Source: Pseudomonadota bacterium (GTDB lineage Bacteria; Pseudomonadota; Alphaproteobacteria; Rhizobiales; Segnochrobactraceae). Taken from it: DNA of 18,894 nt. A model generated the notes under the pieces. It had not been told where the DNA came from. It did not search any database and saw only the letters and a list, made by a program, of their open reading frames with translations. Of the stretch, positions 1 through 6,746 are shown in pieces. The position numbers were made by a program, and so were the translations under genes. The DNA is taken from the NCBI GenBank assembly GCA_023442215.1, contig JAEZMP010000456.1, positions 1 to 18,894 on the forward strand. The letters are read 5' to 3'. Position 1 is the stretch's first letter, and each line of letters starts with the position of its first letter.

Positions 1-450
1 ATCCACGTCTGCCTCGAAGGCGTTAAGTTTGCTGTATAGTGAATTTCGCTTCCGATCGTCGATGTCGGCATTATCCAGAACTCCCCGGATCGCCGTAATT
101 AGCGAATGGATACGCTCTCGTGTCGGAGCGTCAAGGCTGACAGAATAGACCTTTACGAGTCGCGCGGCCTTCACTTGAGCTCGGATCACATAACTTTGCG
201 TAAAAAGTCGAAAGCTGCTGACGGTCGAATATGCTTCATCCAAATTGGGGATGCGCCAGTCCTTGAATTCGTCTACTTCAAGGGCTTTTGCCGCAGCTAG
301 GACGTTATTCATAAATTCAATCTCGACATGCCTAGTGTCATCATTGTCATCATAATTCCTTATTTCTTCTTTGTACTTAGCGGTGAACTCTTCAATGTAC
401 TGAAGTAGGGCAACTTCATTGTCGTCGGGAAAATTTTCAAAGTCCGGCAC
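1..450 (-). CDS. Hypothetical protein, C-terminus cut by window edge
   Basis: An open frame of 150 codons runs off the left edge of the window without a stop. I choose GTG at 448-450 because AGGAGG lies five bases upstream; the adjacent in-frame TTG (451-453) is too close to that site. The product begins MVPDFENFPDD, is acidic and looks mainly helical: EFTAKYKEEIRNYDD, then a WRIPNLDEAYSTVSSF stretch, then RERIHSLITAIRGVL and a KLNAFEADVD end. I see no signal peptide, membrane segment or catalytic motif. It resembles small uncharacterised proteins of alphaproteobacterial accessory regions, but I cannot name a family. Codon use is AT-richer than the metabolic genes further right, which fits acquired DNA. 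It reads away from the reverse transcriptase genes and lies 2.9 kb from them, so a link to that system is not supported. Confidence 0.7.
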   Translation of the reverse strand, partial: MPDFENFPDDNEVALLQYIEEFTAKYKEEIRNYDDNDDTRHVEIEFMNNVLAAAKALEVDEFKDWRIPNLDEAYSTVSSFRLFTQSYVIRAQVKAARLVKVYSVSLDAPTRERIHSLITAIRGVLDNADIDDRKRNSLYSKLNAFEADVD

Positions 451-868
451 CAATGCCTCCTAAGCTGACCACCATGCAAGTCAAATATAGTGCATGATAA
501 TCCAAAAATCTCCTTTCTTAATAAATCGCGGTTGCCACCCTCGTTCCATGTTCTCGATAAGACAGAAATGATTTTACTGAAACTAATATAGAGACACTCC
601 CAATTATTATCATTAGTGGAAAAGTAAAATATTGGTTAAGTTACCCAGTAACGTCCATCATTGAATTTTAAATACAATTGATTACAAACAAAAATTACAT
701 GGATGGAATAAAGCGAGAATTTGGACAGTACGATAATATAGGTAAATACCAAATTGCGGGCCTTGAATATTCGCTTGCGGTTTTGGGGTAAATTTCGCCC
801 AACCTCCGCCATCCCCCGCCGATCCAATCCCCGCTCCACACCCCCTGCGCCCGACGAGCGCTCATCGC
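451..868. other. AT-rich intergenic stretch, no gene seen
   Basis: No convincing gene is seen in either direction. The first 330 bases are markedly AT-rich, then composition changes sharply to C-rich near 780-868, just before the decayed lysR end. The only local structure I note is a small hairpin GTTAC-CCA-GTAAC at 640-652. The promoter of the leftward gene at 1-450 must lie in the right part of this stretch, but I could not place a well-spaced -35/-10 pair. Confidence 0.5.
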
Positions 869-1045
869 TCACAGCTCCCAGATCGGCGGGCTTCCGATCG
901 CCGCGCGCAGGGCGTCGGTGAAGGCTTTCCCCTTCACGCTCGGCTGCGGCAGGGCGCGCGGGAGAGAGATGCCTGACGGGCCATCGTTCCACGGCTCGCC
1001 GCCCGGCCCGAGCCGCACCACGATCTCGCCCGCACTCTGCGCAGC
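869..1045 (-). pseudogene. LysR-type regulator, C-terminal remnant
   Basis: Reading the minus strand to the TGA at 869-871 gives a 3' end with EIVVRLGPGGEPWNDG, then LPRALPQPSVKGKAFTDALR, then AAIGSPPIWEL. This aligns with the end of the intact LysR at 8899-9816 (RLVRLQLGDEPWNEES, LLRALPHSSAKVRAFTEALR, ASIGRPPRWEP). Only the last 55 or so residues of the substrate-binding domain survive, and no DNA-binding domain precedes them. Upstream, at about 1046, the sequence passes straight into a broken quinone oxidoreductase 3' end on the opposite strand. The remnant is clearly diverged from the intact copy, so it is an old paralogue or a separately inherited locus, not a recent duplication. It is almost certainly non-functional. 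Confidence 0.85.
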
Positions 1046-1047
1046 CT

Positions 1048-1380
1048 CGCCCCCGGCGGGCGCTCGTTCAGGTCGGCCTGCCGGGCGGGCAGGGCGGCGC
1101 GCCCATTCCGCGCTCCGTCCTGCTGCACAATCACCCCCGCCTCACACCCGCGCCCCACACCTGCGCCTCATCGGCACGGTGATCAAATCGCGAACGGCGG
1201 ACGAGACGCGCGCCATGGTGCGGCGCTTCGCGGAAGGCGCGCTGCCGATGGTCGCCGATGGCCGGCTGAAGCCGCTGATCGGCAAAGTCCTGCCCTCGCC
1301 CAGGCGGCCGAGGCCCATCGCGCTACGGGACCGGCGGCGGGTGCGGCAAGATTGTGCTGAAGGTTGCCGCATGGGGCATG
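1048..1380 (+). pseudogene. Quinone oxidoreductase (MDR family), C-terminal remnant
   Basis: This stretch matches the last third of the intact gene at 10658-11644. ALVQVGLPGGQGGAPIP and VLLHNH come first, then LRLIGTVIKSRTADETRAMV, RRFAEGALPMVADGRLKPL and an LAQAAEAHRA block. It is broken in several places: about 26 extra bases follow the HNH codons (near 1134-1160) and shift the frame, one base is lost before LAQAAEAHRA, and a further shift precedes KIVLKV. No start or Rossmann-fold half remains. Similarity continues past the stop as far as about 1415, where a GCGCC-rich hairpin and GATGA match the DNA downstream of the intact gene. The segment is thus a decayed copy of the locus end, fused tail-to-tail with the lysR remnant by an internal deletion. 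Confidence 0.85.
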
Positions 1381-1415
1381 GCGGCGCGCCCCGCCTCGCG
1401 CCGCGATCGTCGATG

Positions 1416-1826
1416 ACGGAAAGAAAGGCGGCCGCTGATATCGCTCCGATCCGCGGTCCGCTCGGGAGAAGCTGGGCGGGTTTCCTGCGGTTCCGGGCTG
1501 CTGCGGCGAGGTGGAGCCCGTGTCCCGCGCCATCGGGACGGCGTGGCCGACAGGCCGCAACATGCGCTTGAGGTGAGGGAGTGGCCTGTCGACCTTCTGC
1601 TGCTTGTCCCGCAAGATAAAACAAGCATCAGAGGGGACGTCCGCCAGCTGGACAGGCTCATATCGGCCCGTCGCCGCAATCGCGGACATGCTCATGCGGA
1701 CCCTAAAGCGCTTTCCAATCCGATGGAATCATCAGATCGACAAGAGATCGCTCCAGACGCAAAATCTTGAGCATATCCCTGTCGTTAAGATCGGTTCGAT
1801 CTGAAGAACGGACGCGCCCGGGGGCG
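1416..1826. other. GC-rich stretch without recognisable gene
   Basis: Several open frames cross this region on both strands, but none has a credible start or a recognisable family, and they overlap one another as expected for GC-rich DNA. It holds one copy of an intergenic repeat (listed separately) and two small hairpins near the end of the transglutaminase-like gene: GATCG-GTT-CGATC (1789-1801) and GACGC...GCGTC (1811-1828). Either could help end leftward transcripts, though neither has a proper T tract. Confidence 0.4.
1705..1740. repeat. Dispersed intergenic repeat, copy 1
   Basis: The stretch starts AAAGCGCTTTCC and continues through GATGGAATCATCAGATCGA. It resembles the element at 8501-8538 in order and spacing: AGCGCTTTCC, a short variable part, then ATCAT and GATCG. 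This looks like a decayed member of a short palindromic family found between genes in Hyphomicrobiales. The family name is unknown to me. Its function, if any, cannot be read here. Confidence 0.5.
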
Positions 1827-2705
1827 TCAGGCGTGGCGCAACACCACGGCCATGGGCGCGCCATGGGGGAAGCCGACGACCTCCCTCGGCAACGGCCAGT
1901 CCCTGACGGATTGAGGTTCGCCCTCTCCGGCCATATCGGCGTTTCCGAGCCGCGAGGCGAGCTGGTCCAGCGTTGTCCCTGCGTGCCGCGGCCACGCGGC
2001 GGAATCGCGGGAAAGGTCCTGCGACAGGCCCCAATAATCCCACGGCTTCAGCTCGAGCTTGCGCAGGGCGGCGATGTCCCGCATCAGGCTTCCCGCGACG
2101 AACCACGTCCCGCGGAGGTCCAGACTCGAAACGCCAAATCGCGCGGCGATGTCCGGCTCGCGCCGGATCCGGAACCATGCCTCGCCGGCGGTGATGAACC
2201 GGTCGCGCGGCACATCCAGCGTGTCGAAGGCACGGTCCCCGATCGCCGCGAACTCCACATCGAACCGTCTCCAGCGCCCGCCATCATGCCATTCGCAAAG
2301 CCAGTGATCCTCCCAATGGCCGGGCACGATATAATCGGCGAACCCGACGCGGAGGCGGGCCGGGGTGCCGCGCGCGCGAAACAGACTGACCGCCAGGATG
2401 GCGAAATCCCGGCAAACGCCGCCGACTTTGGGCCGTGCGCCGACGTCGGGCTGTGCGGCCTCGCCGTCGAGCAAGCCGCGCGCCACGGCGACAGACAGGA
2501 TCTCGGCGGCGGAACGAAGCTCCAGATCGGCGGCCTGTTCAGGCGTGAACCCCCGTTCCGCGGTTTCCGCCCCGCGGGGATGCTGCATGAACGAACCGAT
2601 CCACCGGGCAACGTGCCCGGGCTCGGCGCCCCCGCGCATCAACGTGTCGCGATAGGGCCCAGGCTCCGAATAGAGGCTTTGGGAAGCATAGAACGATGTG
2701 CGCAT
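1827..2705 (-). CDS. Transglutaminase-like domain protein
   Basis: A 292-residue protein with a transglutaminase-like (cysteine protease fold) core. The expected triad is visible: Cys98 in GGVCRDFA, His134 in HWEDHWLCEW and Asp149 in RRFDVEF. In this superfamily such proteins are usually amidases or peptidases acting on isopeptide or peptide bonds; the substrate here is unknown. There is no signal peptide, so it is probably cytoplasmic. The C-terminal 140 residues (AWFRIRREPDIAARFGVSSL, then WDYWGLSQDLS) form an accessory part common to bacterial members annotated only as transglutaminase family. I start at ATG 2703-2705 because GGAAAGAG lies seven bases upstream; an earlier in-frame ATG at 2736-2738 lacks such a site. 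It stands alone, with no operon partner. GC-rich codon use matches the core genome. Confidence 0.85.
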   Translation of the reverse strand: MRTSFYASQSLYSEPGPYRDTLMRGGAEPGHVARWIGSFMQHPRGAETAERGFTPEQAADLELRSAAEILSVAVARGLLDGEAAQPDVGARPKVGGVCRDFAILAVSLFRARGTPARLRVGFADYIVPGHWEDHWLCEWHDGGRWRRFDVEFAAIGDRAFDTLDVPRDRFITAGEAWFRIRREPDIAARFGVSSLDLRGTWFVAGSLMRDIAALRKLELKPWDYWGLSQDLSRDSAAWPRHAGTTLDQLASRLGNADMAGEGEPQSVRDWPLPREVVGFPHGAPMAVVLRHA

Positions 2706-3301
2706 GGCCGTCTCTTTCCGAAGTGAGGATCGAGACACGACAAGGAGGGCAAATTTTCAAAAATTGTCAATCAGGCGCGCTTCGAAACGGCTCGCCTTGA
2801 TCCCACCTTTCCTTCACCACATTTGCGACATCGCAGAACAGATGCAATCCGGACATCCGGCACAGCCGCACGATGCCGGCCCCGCCAGCGCGGCACAGCC
2901 GGCCGAGGTTCTTCAGCGAAAACCGGACGAGATTTCGGGATGCTCGACGATTGAGAGCACCGTGCGCCCATCGCGTTCGGCAGGCCCGGCATGCCTGCCT
3001 CCAGACAGGCGAGAGGCCCGGGACGTCCGGAACGTGTCATGGCGTGGCTTGGGATGGAGCGGCTTGGCTTCGTGGAGGAAGCATCGCGAGGCATCCCGGT
3101 GCTTTTACGCCATCGCCCCGTTCTGCCATCTCCATTCTCGGGCGGCGACCGCCGGCTTTCTGGGGTCTCGACGATCACGCCACGACCCCCGCCCTCCCGG
3201 CCTGTGCCATCTGGACGGTCTTGCGATTGTCGCGAGTAGACGCCCGGCTGGGTTGCATATCCTGAAAGCCGAAGGCATTCTGTCATAGGGAGGTGGGTAA
3301 G
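2706..3301. other. GC-rich interval upstream of the DRT3 genes, no gene seen
   Basis: Nearly 600 bases separate the leftward transglutaminase-like gene from the reverse transcriptase pair. Overlapping open frames exist on both strands (for example 2698-3288 forward and 2771-3361 reverse), but their predicted proteins are Arg/Pro-rich, match nothing I recognise and have poor starts. A small hairpin GCCTG...CAGGC lies at 2993-3010. The promoter of the DRT3 operon must lie in the right-hand part; I could not find a good -35/-10 pair. No ACACAC-type template is present here, which argues against this being the site of the DRT3 RNA. Confidence 0.45.
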
Positions 3302-4549
3302 TTGAAATCTGTTTTTTCTGCGTCGGCATTTGCGCGCGCGATGCGTGTTGGTGACTCGCATCGGTTTAATCTCGACGTGATTTCAGATGGCCCAACCCTC
3401 TCTGAACAAATCGCAGAGAGCGTGAGCAGTCGTAACATTGACCTGAAAGTATTTACTCGGGGGCAGGCGCGGGGGAAGCCTTGCGTCACATATCCAGATT
3501 ATAAGAAGGCCCTCGTTCTTCGCGTTCTCGCTGCATATATTGCTCGAAGATTTCGAGTCACTCCGCCTAATCGGGACCGCATCGTCAGCGGCGTCGTTGA
3601 GGCCATGCTTGACGGAACTCCCTATACGGTCATCCGACGAGACGTTTCCAAGTTTTACGAATCCATCAATGCGGACGATCTACGCGATAGGCTGGCATAT
3701 AACACTTCTATTCCTCGAGTTGTTCGACATTTTTTGTTGCAATACTTCGACGCACACTGCGCGCCGGGGCAACTCGGCCTTCCTCGCGGGGTCGGGCTAA
3801 GCGGCGTTCTCGCCGAACTCGCGATGGAGCCGTTTGACCGCTTCGTCCGGGCACTTCCGGGCGTATATCGATATTTTCGCTATTCCGATGATATCGTGAT
3901 CTTCTGCTACGATCATGCCCCGGACGTCGTCACGCAGATCTCAACAGCCCTCTCAGCGGGCATGCAGTTCCACACCAAAAAGCGTTCCGAGACGAACTTT
4001 ACGTCCAAGGGAAATAATCCCATGTATTTCGATTATCTCGGCTACCGCTTCCTGACGCGATCTGGCGTGAACTGCGACGCTAGAACAATCGAAGTCACTA
4101 TCGCTCCGGATAAAATTGCCCGACTGAAGACCCGAGTAGTTTTATCATTGAAGCAATTCATGAAGGATAATAATCCGGGCCTACTCGTTGACCGGCTACG
4201 CCTTCTCACTTCTAACTATGAGTTGCGGCGACATGGAGTGAGCCACTGGATCCACAAGAAACGCGTGAGATCAGGCATTTATCACAACTACCGGAGATGC
4301 GGTATATACAATAACAAAAATTTTATTTCGACCGTGCCAGAAGAGTTAAAAAAGTTAGATGATTTCACGCATCATTTGCTTAAGAGCAAACATAGTGAGT
4401 TCTCCGCTCGAATCCGCGCTCGTTTGAGCCCACATCATCTTGAACAGATTAACAAGCTGTCATTCCGACTAGGCTTTCAATCGCGGCGGTTGATCAAGCT
4501 CAGTAACAGTCGGCTCTCGCGGGCGCGGGAGGTGTGGAGAAATGTTTGA
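3302..4549 (+). CDS. drt3a: Antiphage reverse transcriptase Drt3a (UG3-like)
   Basis: A 415-residue reverse transcriptase, first of the two RTs of a DRT type 3 defence system. RT motifs read in order: motif A VIRRDVSKFYESI with Asp114, motif B LGLPRGVGLSGVLAE at about 158-172, and motif C YSDD at 194-197, whose two Asp complete the catalytic triad. FDYLGYRF at about 243-250 follows the palm. The C-terminal third is basic and helical, suited to RNA binding. There is no maturase or nuclease domain, so this is not a group II intron protein. In known DRT3 this subunit copies an AC-repeat template in the partner RNA. I choose TTG 3302 because GGGAGG at 3288-3293 sits eight bases upstream; the in-frame GTG at 3293 would overlap that site. 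It overlaps the next gene by eight bases. Codon use is AT-richer than the flanks, suggesting acquisition. Confidence 0.88.
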   Translation: MKSVFSASAFARAMRVGDSHRFNLDVISDGPTLSEQIAESVSSRNIDLKVFTRGQARGKPCVTYPDYKKALVLRVLAAYIARRFRVTPPNRDRIVSGVVEAMLDGTPYTVIRRDVSKFYESINADDLRDRLAYNTSIPRVVRHFLLQYFDAHCAPGQLGLPRGVGLSGVLAELAMEPFDRFVRALPGVYRYFRYSDDIVIFCYDHAPDVVTQISTALSAGMQFHTKKRSETNFTSKGNNPMYFDYLGYRFLTRSGVNCDARTIEVTIAPDKIARLKTRVVLSLKQFMKDNNPGLLVDRLRLLTSNYELRRHGVSHWIHKKRVRSGIYHNYRRCGIYNNKNFISTVPEELKKLDDFTHHLLKSKHSEFSARIRARLSPHHLEQINKLSFRLGFQSRRLIKLSNSRLSRAREVWRNV

Positions 4550-6500
4550 ACAATCGGACAAAAAAGCTCTCGCCTACCGTGCCCTTCTGACGGACACCCT
4601 TCCATATGAAGTGCCGGTAATATTCTCAAACGATCGGCTACATGCGGGGCTATCTTCTTCTCCTCCACCCGGCGTTGCAGCATTGCTCGATAGGATCGCC
4701 CAAAATAATTCAGCTTATTCGGTACCTTACAACTATGGGATCATAAAGAATCGCGACCGGCGGACTGTTCTGAGCATCGTGCACCCTTTGATGCAGCGTG
4801 AGATGGCCAAATTCTACGAGTTGCACGCGATGGGAATGTTGGCACACTGCAGCCGAGGAGATTTTTCACTCCGAAGGCCAGTAGCGCTTGCCTCACCTTT
4901 TGCCATCGAGGTCAGTACTGATGATGATGGTGCGCGTTCCGGAATACCGCAGCTTCTCGCTCAGTCTGACGAGCCCGATCCATCCCATATGACGTCCTAT
5001 TTCGTGTATGGAAAATACAATCTGCTCGGCAAATTTGTCTCCTCACGAGAATACATTCGACTTGAAGAGCGTCACGCTGTAATGCGGACACTTGATGTAT
5101 CCAAATGCTTCTATAACATATATACTCACTCAGTAACTTGGGCGGTGAAAAGTAAAAAATTCTCGAAGAATTATCGAAATTCGTATAGTTTTGAGTCCGC
5201 TTTTGATAAACTGATGCAGAAATCAAATTATAACGAGACGAATGGAATTGTAGTTGGCCCAGAAATATCTCGCATATTTGCCGAAATAATATTTCAAGAT
5301 ATAGATGATTGTGTTCAATCTGATATGCTTATCGCTGGATATGTGCATGGTCGTCACTACGATGTAAGGCGGTACGTTGATGATTATTTTATTTTCACTG
5401 GAACCGGCGAGCTTGCCGATCGCATCGAGAAATGCATTAGAGATCATCTAGAGCGCTATAAGCTCTACCCAAATGATAAGAAGATAGGAACGCACCTGCG
5501 GCCCTTCGTTTCGCCCTTGTCGATAGCGCGCGAACATGTCTCAGCGCTTCTGAGGGATGTCTCCGCATCCCTGACTCGCATGCAGGACGACCGCATCCGA
5601 GATGCGTCAGGTGACGCCTGTCAACTTTTCAACCAGGACAATGTGCGTGAAACTAGATCGCTACGCGCCAAGCTCAATCAAATACGGCTGATCGTAGCGG
5701 AGCATGAGATCCAGTTCGCTAACATTTCGGGTTGGCTTCTTTCGCGACTCCGACGATTGGTTTTGCGCTGTGTAAATCTTATGTCCAAACAGTCTGACAA
5801 GTCCATGCGTGAGCCTTATGCCGCTGTATTAATAAGCGCGCTTGAGACGGCCCTTTATATCGTCGCGGTAGATCTAAGGGTAAGGACCACCTACTCACTG
5901 TGTCAGCTGGTGCAAGCCGTAAAGCGGGCTGAGCCGGTCATGAACCATGAGCAATACGATCTGGCAATTCATTTAATATCAGATAGTTTGACAAATCTTA
6001 TCCGTCGCCAAACACCGTCCGATAGCGAGGTATATGAGGACAGCGTTGAGCTGTACAATTTATTGATATGCGGCGCATATTTCATTGGAGAGGACTTTAT
6101 TGCATCAAACACATTTAGGGAGTGCGTCGGTAGACTGATGAAGGAGACTCGGCCGTCATACTTCCTATTCATTTGCCTCGCTTTCTGCTTTCGGCGTTCT
6201 TCGGATTACGTGCCAGAGATGGTCATCCTGACCGACCGGGCACGCCAACGGGTTCTCGCTTCAGATGTTAATATCTGGCGAGACACGGAGGAGTATCTGA
6301 TTGCTATCGACTACCTCTCTCTACCAGAGGTTCCTGCAGCCGACAAAAAGTCGCTGTTCAAGAAGCTGTTCAGATTGGACACAAGCCGCTCAAATCTCGC
6401 TGGTCTGGGTACCTACGCAGGCTTTTCAGACTGGTCTGGGCTTAGTGTCGAGCATCAGCTACGCAGGAGGGCATTGCGGCCTGTATACGCTTGGACTTAA
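4542..6500 (+). CDS. drt3b: Antiphage reverse transcriptase Drt3b (UG8-like)
   Basis: A 652-residue reverse transcriptase of the Abi/UG class and the second RT of the DRT3 system. An N-terminal region of about 180 residues (with VLSIVHPLMQREMAKFYELH) precedes the palm. Motif A is MRTLDVSKCFYNIYTHSVTW with Asp185, motif B is NETNGIVVGPEISRIFAEII (231-250), and motif C is RRYVDDYFIF with Asp280 and Asp281. After about residue 340 a long helical region follows, like the HEAT-like C-terminal parts of AbiK/AbiA-type RTs. The DISKCFYNIYTHS-type motif A is characteristic of this branch. ATG 4542 overlaps the drt3a stop as ATGTTTGA, with GGAGG nine bases upstream, so the two are translationally coupled, in keeping with a fixed subunit ratio. 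Length and pairing fit UG8; a lone AbiK-like protein is the alternative but does not explain the partner RT. Confidence 0.88.
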   Translation: MFEQSDKKALAYRALLTDTLPYEVPVIFSNDRLHAGLSSSPPPGVAALLDRIAQNNSAYSVPYNYGIIKNRDRRTVLSIVHPLMQREMAKFYELHAMGMLAHCSRGDFSLRRPVALASPFAIEVSTDDDGARSGIPQLLAQSDEPDPSHMTSYFVYGKYNLLGKFVSSREYIRLEERHAVMRTLDVSKCFYNIYTHSVTWAVKSKKFSKNYRNSYSFESAFDKLMQKSNYNETNGIVVGPEISRIFAEIIFQDIDDCVQSDMLIAGYVHGRHYDVRRYVDDYFIFTGTGELADRIEKCIRDHLERYKLYPNDKKIGTHLRPFVSPLSIAREHVSALLRDVSASLTRMQDDRIRDASGDACQLFNQDNVRETRSLRAKLNQIRLIVAEHEIQFANISGWLLSRLRRLVLRCVNLMSKQSDKSMREPYAAVLISALETALYIVAVDLRVRTTYSLCQLVQAVKRAEPVMNHEQYDLAIHLISDSLTNLIRRQTPSDSEVYEDSVELYNLLICGAYFIGEDFIASNTFRECVGRLMKETRPSYFLFICLAFCFRRSSDYVPEMVILTDRARQRVLASDVNIWRDTEEYLIAIDYLSLPEVPAADKKSLFKKLFRLDTSRSNLAGLGTYAGFSDWSGLSVEHQLRRRALRPVYAWT

Positions 6501-6730
6501 ACTGGGTACGGCCGCTGCGCCGAATGCGAACGCCTCCGGGTTTTCGATGACGGCGAGAGATGATTGGACTCCTTGGAGTTTACTCATCTTGAGTCGGGCT
6601 TGGTCTCCCAAGCACACACGGCTTGGTGCAGCGGTCGCTTTGCCTTCAAACTCGGAGTTCCATCCATCAATCCATCTGATGCGTGCTGGTGACCAATTTC
6701 GCGGTATGAAGGAGGTCACTCTAAATTTTA
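6501..6730 (+). ncRNA. Candidate DRT3 non-coding RNA with ACACAC template
   Basis: Between the drt3b stop and the convergent aldo/keto reductase lies a gene-free stretch with dense complementary pairing. A long-range helix pairs 6509-6518 with 6628-6637 (ten pairs, one G-U). Inside it are a hairpin at 6557-6590 (AGATGA with TCATCT outside, ACTC with GAGT inside) and a hairpin CCAAGC-ACACACG-GCTTGG at 6608-6626. The loop of the latter contains ACACAC at 6614-6619. Three hairpins follow: 6649-6659, 6665-6681, and 6688-6694 with 6714-6720. The last is followed by TTTT and may mark the 3' end. DRT3 systems are known to use an RNA made next to two RTs, and an ACACAC template for a GT-repeat product is what I recall being reported. 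The RNA ends are estimates; the 5' end could lie inside drt3b. Confidence 0.75.
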
Positions 6731-6746
6731 GTTCCGGCCCCTCCCC

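Noticed and set aside
918..1571. 217-residue forward open frame over the lysR/qor remnants
   Set aside because: Only a middle portion (LRLIGTVIKSRTADETRAMV) is meaningful, and it belongs to the broken qor. The rest is out-of-frame translation of GC-rich DNA.
1767..2726. 319-residue forward open frame opposite the transglutaminase-like gene
   Set aside because: It is an antisense shadow. The minus strand carries a coherent domain with Cys/His/Asp triad.
2698..3361. Long open frames on both strands upstream of drt3a
   Set aside because: They overlap each other, have Arg/Pro-rich products, poor ribosome sites and no recognisable domain.
3302..6500. Group II intron maturase or retron RT
   Set aside because: No maturase or nuclease domain, no intron boundary structure and no msr/msd-type inverted repeat upstream. 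Paired RTs with Abi-like motif A fit DRT3 instead.
4542..6500. Stand-alone AbiK/AbiA abortive infection protein
   Set aside because: Motif A is similar, but overlap with a second, distinct RT and the adjacent ACACAC RNA point to DRT3.
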